NCBI GenBank assembly: GCA_004558105.1
Contig: SFEB01000022.1
Span: 1-25,632, forward strand
DNA length: 25,632 bases
Reading direction: 5' to 3'
Source of the DNA: Clostridiales bacterium
GTDB taxonomy: Bacteria; Bacillota; Clostridia; Christensenellales; CAG-314
Both the position numbers and the translations under genes were made by a program. Below are positions 7,211 to 14,408 of the stretch, piece after piece (position 1 is the first letter of the stretch; the number at the start of each line of letters is the position of its first letter). The notes below the pieces were generated by a model that saw only the letters and a program-made list of their open reading frames with translations, was not told the DNA's origin and searched no databases.

Positions 7211-8269
7211 TTATTCCTCATCGTCAAACATACTAAACTGGGTTATTTCTCCCAACGTTTCCGTCATATGAGGATTGATTTTTCTGTTATAGTGCTCGTA
7301 TGCCTTGGGTAAAACGACCCGACCGCGCGGAGTGCGCGCCAAAAAACCTATTTGCAACAAATACGGTTCGTAAACGTCTTCTATGGTTGTTGCGTCTTCT
7401 CCCGTGCTTGCCGCTATTGTATCCAGCCCTACGGGACGACCGCCGAATTTATCTATCATGGACAAAACGACGTTCTTATCCGTAGAATCAAGTCCTAGTT
7501 CGTCGATGCCCATGGCTTTCAAAGCGAATTCGCAAACCTCAAAATCAATTTTCCCGTTATTTTTGACCTGAGCAAAATCACGAACGCGCTTAAGCAGTCT
7601 GTTGGCGATACGAGGCGTACCTCTGCTCCGCTTTGCTATATCATACGACGCCTGAGGTTCGATTTCGGTATCCAATATCTCCGCGCTGTTACGAATAATT
7701 CTATCTAATTCTTCCGTAGAATACATAACCAGTCGCGCCTGAACGCCAAACCTGTCTCTTAACGGAGCGGATAAATTGCCGGCTTTTGTCGTTGCGCCTA
7801 CCAAAGTAAAGGGTTTTAGCGGCAGACGTAAACTCTTTGCGCTTGGACCTTTTCCTACTACAAAATCAAGGCAAAAGTCCTCCATAGCGGGGTACAAAAT
7901 CTCTTCGACGCTTCGATTTAGTCTGTGTATTTCGTCTACAAAAAGCACGTCGTTGGTATTGAGATTGGTAAGTATCGCCGCCAAATCCGCCGCCCTTTCT
8001 ATTGCAGGGCCGCTGGTCATAATTATGTTAGTGCCGAGTTCGTTTGCAATGATATGAGCCAAAGTGGTTTTACCCAATCCCGGCGGACCGTAAAGCAAAA
8101 CATGGTCAAGGTTTTCGCCGCGTGACTTGGCTGCCGCGATAAAGACGGACAAATTATTTTTAACAGTTTCCTGCCCAACGTAATTTGCAAGTCGTTTAGG
8201 ACGAAGAACGTTTTCGGTCTCTTCTTCAAAACTGTCTTCTAAGGTACTCTTTATCAAATCGTTTTCCAT
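7211..8269 (-). CDS. ruvB: Holliday junction ATP-dependent helicase RuvB
   Basis: 352 residues. RuvB is the AAA+ motor that drives branch migration with RuvA. Walker A GPPGLGKT (61-68), Walker B VLFVDEIHR (108-116) with the DEIH box, the sensor GATTKAGNLSAPLRDRFG, and the C-terminal winged helix (GGRPVGLDTIAA, then EPYLLQIGFLARTPRGR) are all present. The start is the ATG at 8269, 2 bp after the ruvA stop and after an AAGGG site inside ruvA; a longer frame to 8332 would overlap ruvA without a site of its own. Confidence 0.97.
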   Translation of the reverse strand: MENDLIKSTLEDSFEEETENVLRPKRLANYVGQETVKNNLSVFIAAAKSRGENLDHVLLYGPPGLGKTTLAHIIANELGTNIIMTSGPAIERAADLAAILTNLNTNDVLFVDEIHRLNRSVEEILYPAMEDFCLDFVVGKGPSAKSLRLPLKPFTLVGATTKAGNLSAPLRDRFGVQARLVMYSTEELDRIIRNSAEILDTEIEPQASYDIAKRSRGTPRIANRLLKRVRDFAQVKNNGKIDFEVCEFALKAMGIDELGLDSTDKNVVLSMIDKFGGRPVGLDTIAASTGEDATTIEDVYEPYLLQIGFLARTPRGRVVLPKAYEHYNRKINPHMTETLGEITQFSMFDDEE

Positions 8270-8271
8270 AA

Positions 8272-8859
8272 TCAACCCTTTAACGCATGCGAAAGGATGC
8301 TTTCGGCAGTAACATATCCCTCTTCGATGCACTTTTTGACGCGTTGAGTTGCGTCCGCAACCGTCAAGCCTAGGGAAGTCAAAACCGCAATAGCCTCTTC
8401 GCCCTCGGAAGAAACAGCCGTCGTTTCCGTTGATTTTGACGGCGCTCCAATGGCCTCGGTCGGTGAAATCTTTTCTTTCAGTTCAAGAATGATTCGTTCT
8501 GCCGTCTTCTTTCCAAGCCCTTTTACCCTTGTCAAAGTTGCCGTGTCGTTATTTAAAATAGCCATGGCAAGTTCTCTTAACCCTACTCCGGACAAGACGG
8601 ACAAAGCAACCTTAGGACCAACGCCGCTGACTGAAATAAGTCGCAAAAACATTCTCTTTTCATCTTTGTTTGCAAAGCCGAATAAAGAATAACCGTCTTC
8701 ACGCACTTGAAGATAAACGAAAATGCTGACAGTCTGCCCGACTGTCAGACCGACCAGAGTAGTCAGGCTGACCATGATTTCGTAACCGATTCCGTTGTTT
8801 TCCAGAACGACGACGTTTTCGTTGATATCCGCAACTTTACCGCTGATAAAATCAATCAT
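8272..8859 (-). CDS. ruvA: Holliday junction-binding protein RuvA
   Basis: 195 residues. RuvA forms the tetramer that grips the junction and loads RuvB. The N-terminal OB fold (MIDFISGKVADINENVVVLENNGIGYEI) is followed by two helix-hairpin-helix motifs (LISVSGVGPKVALSVLSG and LTRVKGLGKKTAERIILELK), a linker rich in Ser/Thr/Glu (about 133-152) and the C-terminal RuvB-binding domain (GEEAIAVLTSLGLTVADATQRV). It is intact and sits 7 bp after the ruvC remnant. Confidence 0.96.
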   Translation of the reverse strand: MIDFISGKVADINENVVVLENNGIGYEIMVSLTTLVGLTVGQTVSIFVYLQVREDGYSLFGFANKDEKRMFLRLISVSGVGPKVALSVLSGVGLRELAMAILNNDTATLTRVKGLGKKTAERIILELKEKISPTEAIGAPSKSTETTAVSSEGEEAIAVLTSLGLTVADATQRVKKCIEEGYVTAESILSHALKG

Positions 8860-8866
8860 AAACCAC

Positions 8867-9319
8867 CTATATACGGAATTTTCCCGCCAATACCCCCGTC
8901 TGTACGTGCGTCAAGGCAACGGCAAGGGCGTCGGCGGCGTCGTCCGGGCGAGGAATTTTATCCAATTTAAGATAAACTTTTACCATTTCCTGAACCTGAC
9001 GCTTGTCCGCTCTGCCGTAACCTACCATTGCTTGTTTGATTTGCAACGGAGTATATTCGTACAACTCGCCGCAATGCTTGACAGCGTTAACGAGAAGCAC
9101 TCCTCTCGCCATCGCCACCCTTATTGCCGTTGTAACGTTGGTATTAAAAAACAATTCTTCCATGGCAATAACGTCGGGGGCGAATTTTCTTATCAGTTCC
9201 TCCGACGCCTTGTCAATCATTGCCAATCTGTTGGCTGTATTTTCCTCTTTCGGCGTAACTATAACGCCGTAATCCACGACTCGCGAAACCTTTCCGTCGT
9301 TTTCGATAACGCCGTAACC
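8867..9319 (-). pseudogene. ruvC: Holliday junction resolvase RuvC lacking its N-terminus
   Basis: RuvC homology is unbroken from GYGVIENDGKVSRVVDYGVI (9319 downward) to the stop at 8867, including VIAMEELFF (second catalytic acidic residue) and RPDDAADALAVALTH (last two). The expected start, M-x-I-L-G-I-D-P-G..., with the first catalytic Asp is absent. Immediately upstream the frame meets a TGA (9325-9323) inside the end of yebC. The only usable start is a GTG at 9277, inside VVDYGVI, which would give 136 residues without the first strand or active-site Asp. The neighbours yebC and ruvA fit the normal order, so the loss is a local deletion at the yebC-ruvC junction, either real or an assembly fault. 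Confidence 0.85.
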
Positions 9320-10047
9320 GCGTCAGGTAAATCGACGTTGTGATAGACGTTTTGAACGTCGTCGTTTTCTTCAAACATATCAAGCATTCTTCTGAACTTG
9401 ACAAGCTGCTCGTCGTTCAAAGTTACCATGTTTTGCGGCAACCATTCAACTTCTGCAGACATAATAACGGCACCGTTGTTTATCAACTCTGCTTTTACGG
9501 TATCCATATCGGTAGGCGCGGTATAAACTTCAAAAACCTCTTCTTCGACAAGAACGTCGTCCGCGCCTGCGTTGATTGCCAATTCAAAAGCCTGATCTTC
9601 CGTCATTTTCTCACTGCGTTCGCAAACGATAACGCCTTTACGATCGAACATAAAAGATACGCAGTTCGTCGTGCCGAGACTGCCGCCGTATTTAGTAAAA
9701 TAACTGCGAACGTCTCCTGCAGTACGGTTGTTGTTGTCAGTCAGACATTCTACAATAACAGCGCTACCGCCTATTCCGTAACCTTCGTAAGTCATGTTCT
9801 CGTAATTGATATTGCCAAGTTCGCCCGCCGCTTTTTTAATGCTACGGGTAATGTTATCGTTAGGCATGTTGTTTGCCTTTGCTTTTGCAATGACGTCAGC
9901 CAATCTGCTGTTGTTGTTGGGATCACTGCCGCCGAGTTTTACCGCTACGGCTATTTCTCTGCCGATTTTGGTAAAAACGTTACCTTTAGCGGCATCTGTC
10001 TTTTCTTTCTTTCTCTTGATATTAGCCCATTTGCTATGACCGGACAT
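9259..10047 (-). CDS. yebC: YebC/PmpR-family protein with an abnormal C-terminal tail
   Basis: 262 residues. YebC-family proteins were annotated as transcriptional regulators and have more recently been linked to translation through difficult sequences. The family start MSGHSKWANIKRKKEKTDAAKG is perfect, followed by VKLGGSDPNNNSRLADVIAKAKANNMPNDNI, TYEGYGIGGSAVIVECLTDNNNRT and the C-terminal DDVQNVYHNVDLPD (229-242), where family members normally end. The remaining 20 residues (AVTALSKTTERFRESWITAL) are ruvC sequence read in another frame. The body of the protein is intact and likely functional. The ATG is preceded by GGAGGTTTTT. Confidence 0.95.
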   Translation of the reverse strand: MSGHSKWANIKRKKEKTDAAKGNVFTKIGREIAVAVKLGGSDPNNNSRLADVIAKAKANNMPNDNITRSIKKAAGELGNINYENMTYEGYGIGGSAVIVECLTDNNNRTAGDVRSYFTKYGGSLGTTNCVSFMFDRKGVIVCERSEKMTEDQAFELAINAGADDVLVEEEVFEVYTAPTDMDTVKAELINNGAVIMSAEVEWLPQNMVTLNDEQLVKFRRMLDMFEENDDVQNVYHNVDLPDAVTALSKTTERFRESWITAL

Positions 10048-10062
10048 AAAAACCTCCAGATT

Positions 10063-10812
10063 TTATTTTGTTTGAGAATTTGTCAATAAATACATTAAAA
10101 TACCGGCGCTTACGGCAACGTTAAGCGACTCCACGCCGTTACTCATCGGTAAACTTACCGTCTTGTCGCATACCGATCTGAAAATTTCACCAACTCCGCC
10201 GCCTTCGTTGCCAAGCACCAATGCATGGCGACCGAATCTGCCGCAGTCAAAAACGTTCTCACCGTCCATATCGGCGCAAATCAAAGGACAATTACCTTTA
10301 ATCTCCGCCAAAATTTCTTCCGCAGATGCAGAAAAAATATTCAGACGGAACTGCGACGACATCCCTGCTCTTATGCATTTAGGCGAATAAGGATCGGCAC
10401 ATTCTACCATATATACGTCGTTATACCCTGCCGCAGCCGCCGAACGCAAAATAGCTCCGACGTTGGAGGGGTCCTGCAACCTGTCCAATACGAGCGCGTT
10501 TGATTCAGGCGAACGCAAAGGCAAAGACGGTTTGTTTACGACGGCTAAAATACCTTGATCAGTGACAGTATCGGTCAATGTTGAAAAAGTTCTTTCGTCT
10601 ACCGTAAAAAACTTTTTTCCGTCTAAAATATCGGTGTATTTGTCAAAATCGTTTTCGCTGACCACCAAAAAGTCAACCGATTGATTGCAAGAAAAAACTT
10701 CCCGTACAAGTTTCGCCCCTTCGACGAGATACTTTTTTTCCAGGTCTCTATATTTTTTCTGCAACAGTTTTTTGGCAAGTACGATATTCTTATTGTTTGC
10801 GCTTGTATTCAT
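10063..10812 (-). CDS. SpoU/TrmH-family RNA 2'-O-methyltransferase
   Basis: 249 residues. An N-terminal substrate-binding domain (about 1-90, with KYRDLEKKYLVEGAKLVREV) precedes a knotted SPOUT methyltransferase domain. Motif 1 is DRLQDPSNVGAILRSA, motif 2 LVLGNEGGGVGE and motif 3 SLPMSNGVESLNVAVSAGILMY. It probably methylates a 23S rRNA ribose; the exact nucleotide cannot be told. The position after rplT is common in Clostridia. The start is taken at the ATG at 10812 from family alignment, but no ribosome binding site precedes it: it follows the T tract of the rplT terminator directly. A TTG at 10854 is an alternative that lies inside the hairpin. Confidence 0.88.
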   Translation of the reverse strand: MNTSANNKNIVLAKKLLQKKYRDLEKKYLVEGAKLVREVFSCNQSVDFLVVSENDFDKYTDILDGKKFFTVDERTFSTLTDTVTDQGILAVVNKPSLPLRSPESNALVLDRLQDPSNVGAILRSAAAAGYNDVYMVECADPYSPKCIRAGMSSQFRLNIFSASAEEILAEIKGNCPLICADMDGENVFDCGRFGRHALVLGNEGGGVGEIFRSVCDKTVSLPMSNGVESLNVAVSAGILMYLLTNSQTK

Positions 10813-10817
10813 AAAAC

Positions 10818-10851
10818 TAAAACAAAAGCCTTCAAGGCGTGCTTGAAGGCT
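10818..10851 (-). terminator. Intrinsic terminator after rplT
   Basis: A perfect 10-bp stem (AGCCTTCAAG with CTTGAAGGCT, 10827-10836 and 10842-10851) with a 5-nt loop is followed on the minus strand by TTTGTTTT. It closes the infC-rpmI-rplT transcript 13 bp after the rplT stop. Confidence 0.85.
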
Positions 10852-10864
10852 CAAGTAAAGTCAA

Positions 10865-11218
10865 TTACTTAAGATTAGCTTTAGCAGTTTCTGCAAGTTG
10901 AGCAAAAGTTTTTGCGTCGTTTACTGCAATATCAGCCAATACTTTGCGGTTAAGTTGAACGTTAGCAACCTTCAAGCCGTGCATAAATTTGCTATAAGAC
11001 AAACCGTTTGCTCTTGCGCCCGCGTTGATACGAGCAATCCAAAGATTGCGAAAATCTCTTTTCTTAAGTCTGCGACCGATATAAGCGTAATTGCCGGACT
11101 TCATGACAGCTTGTCTGGCGATACGATAATTCTTGCTCTTTGCGCCAAAATAACCTTTGGCAAGTTTTAATATCTTTCTGCGTTTTTTAACAGCATTAAC
11201 ACCGCGTTTAATTCTCAT
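10865..11218 (-). CDS. rplT: 50S ribosomal protein L20
   Basis: 117 residues, standard length. L20 is needed early in 50S assembly and in several bacteria represses its own operon by binding the infC leader RNA. The sequence MRIKRGVNAVKKRRKILKLAKGYFG, the RNA-binding basic helix (NYRIARQAVMKSGNYAYIGRRLKKRDFR) and WIARINAGARANGLSYSKFMHGL are diagnostic. It follows rpmI by 14 bp with a GGAGG-type site. Confidence 0.98.
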   Translation of the reverse strand: MRIKRGVNAVKKRRKILKLAKGYFGAKSKNYRIARQAVMKSGNYAYIGRRLKKRDFRNLWIARINAGARANGLSYSKFMHGLKVANVQLNRKVLADIAVNDAKTFAQLAETAKANLK

Positions 11219-11232
11219 AATTCATCCTCCGA

Positions 11233-11427
11233 TTAATAAGGCAACAATTGTCTGATTGTCTTCTCTTGCGCTTTATCGACGTAAGCGGGTCCGCGAAGCG
11301 AACGGGTGCGTTTGGTTGTCTTTTTAGTCAAAATATGGTTTTTACCCATTTGAGCTCTCTTGACTTTGCCTGATTTCTTGACGCTGAATCTTTTTGCAGC
11401 GCCGCTGTGGGATTTTTGTTTAGGCAT
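11233..11427 (-). CDS. rpmI: 50S ribosomal protein L35
   Basis: 64 residues. The sequence MPKQKSHSGAAKRFSVKKSGKVKRAQMGKNHILTKKTTKRTRSLR is typical L35. Its ATG (11427-11425) lies within the last codons of infC, an 8-bp overlap, and its GGAGG site is inside infC, so translation of the two is coupled. Confidence 0.98.
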   Translation of the reverse strand: MPKQKSHSGAAKRFSVKKSGKVKRAQMGKNHILTKKTTKRTRSLRGPAYVDKAQEKTIRQLLPY

Positions 11428-11980
11428 CTTTATTTCCTCCGTTTAATGTTTGTTTGGTGTGAGTTGTTGCTTTGGTGCCTACCGGTGCAATAACCATACT
11501 GATAAAGCGACCTTCCGCAACGGGTTTTTTTTCTATAACGGCTACCTCTTTTAAAAGCTCCGCAAACTTAAGCACTACCGCGATACCCTCGTTGACGTAA
11601 ACCATCTGACGTCCTCTCATTCTTAAGGATACCTTTACTTTATTGCCTTCCTTTAAAAACTTTGCCGCAGTTTTAGCCTTGGTATTAAGATCTCCGTCGT
11701 CTATTGTCATAGACAAGCGAATCTCTTTAAGTTCCACTATTTTTTGATTTTTCTTGGCTTCTTTCTCTTTCTTGCTTTGTTCGTAACGATACTTACCGTA
11801 GTCCATCACCTTGCATACGGGCGGGACTGCGTTGGGTGAAATCTTTACCAGGTCCAAGTGAGCTTCGTCTGCAATTTTTTGCGCGTTATATGCGCTAAAA
11901 ATACCGAGTTGAGATCCGTCTGCGCCGATAAGGCGTACTTCCTTATCTCTGATCTGCTCGTTTATTTGAAGTTCTTTAAT
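11420..11980 (-). CDS. infC: Translation initiation factor IF-3, probable AUU start
   Basis: About 186 residues. IF-3 keeps 30S subunits free and checks start codons. N-domain KELQINEQIRDKEVRLIGADGSQLGI, linker YGKYRYEQSKKEKEAKKNQK and C-domain VELKEIRLSMTIDDGDLNTKAKTAAKFLKEGNKVKVSLRMRGR are complete. No ATG, GTG or TTG lies where the family begins. The strong GGAGG (11989-11993) is followed by ATC ATT ATT AAA GAA. The second ATT (11980), 8 bases from GGAGG, gives (M)KELQINEQIRD; the first ATT (11983) is also possible. Non-canonical AUU starts on infC are known and underlie IF-3 self-control. The far upstream GTG (12028) lies in a terminator hairpin and is unlikely. It has its own promoter and a leader of about 130 nt. 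Confidence 0.93.
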   Translation of the reverse strand: MKELQINEQIRDKEVRLIGADGSQLGIFSAYNAQKIADEAHLDLVKISPNAVPPVCKVMDYGKYRYEQSKKEKEAKKNQKIVELKEIRLSMTIDDGDLNTKAKTAAKFLKEGNKVKVSLRMRGRQMVYVNEGIAVVLKFAELLKEVAVIEKKPVAEGRFISMVIAPVGTKATTHTKQTLNGGNKDA

Positions 11981-11993
11981 AATGATTACCTCC

Positions 11994-12108
11994 GAAAATA
12001 AAAAAATGTGAACCGAAAAAGCCCACACTCACTAACGGCAACACTACCTTGCCCATATAGATAACCCGACAGCGAAACCGTCAAGGTGAGAATCGACTTC
12101 TTCTTAGC
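11994..12108 (-). promoter_or_regulatory. infC operon leader with attenuator hairpins
   Basis: Untranslated leader between the infC promoter and GGAGG. It holds small hairpins (GACGG-TTTCG-CTGTC; GGCAA-loop-TTGCC). It ends in a terminator-like stem, TGTGGGC (12021-12027) with GTTCACA (12007-12013) and two G-U pairs, followed by seven Ts (12000-12006) immediately before the ribosome binding site. Low-GC Gram-positive bacteria control this operon by L20-dependent attenuation; this leader fits that design but I cannot match the L20 binding site. Confidence 0.6.
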
Positions 12109-12114
12109 CAAACT

Positions 12115-12143
12115 ATAATAACAAAAACGGCTGACAATGTCAA
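12115..12143 (-). promoter_or_regulatory. Sigma-A promoter for infC-rpmI-rplT
   Basis: Minus-strand consensus -35 TTGACA (12138-12143), 17-bp spacer and -10 TATTAT (12115-12120). The -35 box lies within the stem of the thrS terminator. Confidence 0.8.
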
Positions 12144-12151
12144 CCGTTTTT
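12123..12151 (-). terminator. Intrinsic terminator after thrS
   Basis: ACGGTTGAC and GTCAGCCGT (plus-strand 12139-12147 and 12127-12135) pair over 9 bp with one G-U and a 3-nt loop, followed by TTTTTGTT, 22 bp after the thrS stop. Flanking A and T bases extend the stem. It overlaps the -35 element of the infC promoter. Confidence 0.85.
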
Positions 12152-12172
12152 TACAACTTTGTACAAAATTTT

Positions 12173-14110
12173 TCAGTCATGTGCCTTAGTGGCGATTTCT
12201 ACGAGGATTTTTTGTTTAAATTCATCATAACTCATAGCGCCTATATCGCCGTCTTTGCGGCTACGGACGGCAACCGTTCCGTTTTCCGCCTCTTTGTCGC
12301 CGATAATCAACATATAAGGCACTTTTTCCAACTGTGCTTCTCTTATCTTAAATCCTACCTTTTCGTTGCGGACGTCTGCTTCGGCGTGGATGCCCGATCT
12401 CTTGAGCTCTTCCGTTATCTCTTCTACTTTATCCTTTGTACGGTCGGTAAGACTGATAACCTTGACCTGAACGGGAGCAATCCAGGTTGGGAAAGCACCT
12501 GCATATTTTTCAATAAGTATAGCCAGAGTGCGCTCGTAACAACCGATACTGCTGCGGTGAATAATAAAAGGATATTGCTTTTGTCCGTTTTCGTCAATAT
12601 AAGTCATTTCGAATCTCTTTGAAAGCTCGAAATCTATCTGAATGGTAAACAAGGTATCCTCTTTGCCAAATACGTTTACACACTGTACGTCGAGTTTGGG
12701 ACCGTAAAACGCCGCTTCGCCTATCGCTTCTACGTAATTGATGTCAGCCTTATCAAGAATTTCTTTCATCTTGCTCTCCGCATGCGTCCATGCATCCGGA
12801 TCGTCGATATATTTGTCGGTATTATTAGGATCCCAACGGCTGAAACGATAACTAACGTCTTTTTCCAGACCGAGATTGGTCATAAGATAAATAATCAAAT
12901 CCAGAACGCCCAAAAACTCTTGTTCTACCTGATCGGGGCGGCAGATAATATGACCGTCGGCCAAAGTAAATTGACGAACACGAATAAGACCGTGCATTTC
13001 GCCGCTGTTTTCGTTACGGAACAAAGGAGCGGTTTCATTGTAGCGTACGGGCAAATCCTTGTAACTCTTTACGCCGTTTTTATAAATTTCAAACTGGAAC
13101 GGACAATCCATGGGTCTGAGAGCTAAAACCTCTTCGGTATCGCTCTTGTCGGGATCACCGAGAATAAACATACCGTCGCGATAATGGTCCCAGTGACCGC
13201 TGACCTTGTACAAGTCGCTCTTTGCCATAATCGGAGTACGGACAAACTGATATCCGCGACGCTCTTCTTCGTCTTCTACCCAACGAATCAAAGTTTTGAG
13301 TATTCTTGCGCCTTTTGGCATTAAGAGCGGCAATCCTTGCCCCACTAATTCGTCGGTCATAAACAATCCCAGTTCTCTGCCGAGCTTGTTGTGGTCGCGT
13401 TTTTTAGCGTCTTCCACCTTAGCCAGGTACTCGTCAAGATCGGATTTTTTATCGAAAGAGGTGCCGTAAATACGAGTCAACATCTTGTTTTTGCTGTCGC
13501 CGCGCCAGTACGCGCCCGCAATCTGCGTGAGCTTGAAAGCTTTTACTCTGCCTGTGCTTAAAAGATGCGGACCGCGACACATGTCACTGAAATTGCCTTG
13601 CGTATAAACCGAAACGGTTTTATCGGTAATGCCTTCGATAAGTTCCTTTTTATAAGGTTCGTCGGCAAACACCTTAGCTGCTTGTTTTGTTGTCATTACG
13701 CTGCGGGTAATAGGCAAATCGGCTTTGATGATTTTTTGCATCTCAGCCTCAATTGCCGGAAAATCTTCAAGAGTAATGGGCGTTTTAAAGTCTATATCGT
13801 AGTAAAATCCGTTTTTAACGGAAGGACCGATAGCCAATTTTGCCGTAGGGTAAACGTTTTTTATCGCCTGTGCCAGTATGTGACTCGTCGTGTGGCGATA
13901 AACGTCTTTACCTTCTTCGTCCTTAAAAGTAAGAACCTTAAAATTACAGTCGTTTTCGATTAAACAATTCAAATCCATAAGCTCGTCGTTGACCTTAACG
14001 CATACTGCGTTTCTTGCCAGACCCTCGCTTATAGACTTTACGACGTCAAGAGCAGAAACCCCCTTCTCGAACTCTTTTACGCTGCCGTCCGGTAATGTAA
14101 TCTTTATCAT
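12173..14110 (-). CDS. thrS: Threonyl-tRNA synthetase
   Basis: 645 residues. Class II synthetase charging tRNA-Thr. N-terminal TGS domain (1-60), editing domain with HTTSH (73-77) and the later CRGPH motif, catalytic core with GLPLLMPKGARI (motif 1 region), MDCPFQF (zinc-binding Cys), RNENSGEMHGLIRVRQFTLADGH (motif 2) and IIHRSSIGCYERTLAILIE (motif 3), then the anticodon-binding domain (WIAPVQVKVI onward). It is complete. The ATG at 14110 is preceded by AAGGAG. Expression is controlled by the T-box upstream. Confidence 0.98.
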   Translation of the reverse strand: MIKITLPDGSVKEFEKGVSALDVVKSISEGLARNAVCVKVNDELMDLNCLIENDCNFKVLTFKDEEGKDVYRHTTSHILAQAIKNVYPTAKLAIGPSVKNGFYYDIDFKTPITLEDFPAIEAEMQKIIKADLPITRSVMTTKQAAKVFADEPYKKELIEGITDKTVSVYTQGNFSDMCRGPHLLSTGRVKAFKLTQIAGAYWRGDSKNKMLTRIYGTSFDKKSDLDEYLAKVEDAKKRDHNKLGRELGLFMTDELVGQGLPLLMPKGARILKTLIRWVEDEEERRGYQFVRTPIMAKSDLYKVSGHWDHYRDGMFILGDPDKSDTEEVLALRPMDCPFQFEIYKNGVKSYKDLPVRYNETAPLFRNENSGEMHGLIRVRQFTLADGHIICRPDQVEQEFLGVLDLIIYLMTNLGLEKDVSYRFSRWDPNNTDKYIDDPDAWTHAESKMKEILDKADINYVEAIGEAAFYGPKLDVQCVNVFGKEDTLFTIQIDFELSKRFEMTYIDENGQKQYPFIIHRSSIGCYERTLAILIEKYAGAFPTWIAPVQVKVISLTDRTKDKVEEITEELKRSGIHAEADVRNEKVGFKIREAQLEKVPYMLIIGDKEAENGTVAVRSRKDGDIGAMSYDEFKQKILVEIATKAHD

Positions 14111-14143
14111 AACAATTTCTCCTTGAAATTTTAAATTTAAAAT

Positions 14144-14370
14144 TAAAAAATCGCCCTTTGAAAATCAAAGGACGAATAAATATCCGCGGTTCCACCTTTA
14201 TTGTCGCACTATCGCGACCTCTTTAATCTGTTTTGACGCGACAGACCAAACGCGAGCGAAACGGACAGTGGTACAATGTCGGACTTTTTACGCAACTCTC
14301 ACCGTAATGCGCTCGCTTTAAAAAAGTTTATCGACAAAGCGTGTCTTTCCTTAACGCAATAAAAACTGTA
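14144..14370 (-). promoter_or_regulatory. T-box riboswitch leader of thrS (threonine)
   Basis: The minus strand carries the T-box core AAGGTGGAACCGCGGA (ending near 14180), preceded by a stem III hairpin GTCGC-GATAGT-GCGAC. Stem I is supported by CGAGCG...CGCTCG with the GGTGAGAG bulge motif. A codon ACC at 14270-14272, at the position of the specifier in the descending arm, fits tRNA-Thr with anticodon GGU. The T-box bulge UGGA predicts discriminator U73. The terminator stem (CGTCCTTTGA with TCAAAGGGCG, 14152-14174) is followed by six Ts. Uncharged tRNA-Thr would stabilise the antiterminator and switch thrS on. Confidence 0.9.
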
Positions 14371-14376
14371 CAACTT

Positions 14377-14404
14377 ATATTAGCACAAAAAAAATATTTG
14401 TCAA
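14377..14404 (-). promoter_or_regulatory. Extended -10 sigma-A promoter for the thrS T-box transcript
   Basis: Minus-strand -35 TTGACA (14399-14404), 16-bp spacer and -10 TAATAT (14377-14382) with an upstream TGC giving an extended -10. It begins 5 bp after the ytxC-like stop codon. Confidence 0.7.
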
Positions 14405-14408
14405 CTAT

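Noticed and set aside
9259..9316. The extra YebC C-terminal tail as a genuine new domain
   Set aside because: The same bases encode well-conserved RuvC sequence in another frame, so the tail is a by-product of the missing stop.
9340..10089. A 249-codon plus-strand frame opposite yebC
   Set aside because: Antisense to a strongly conserved gene, with low-complexity composition and no supporting signals.
11984..12028. GTG at 12028 as the infC start
   Set aside because: It lies within the leader terminator hairpin and adds residues (WAFSVHIFLFSEV) without family similarity, while GGAGG sits downstream of it.
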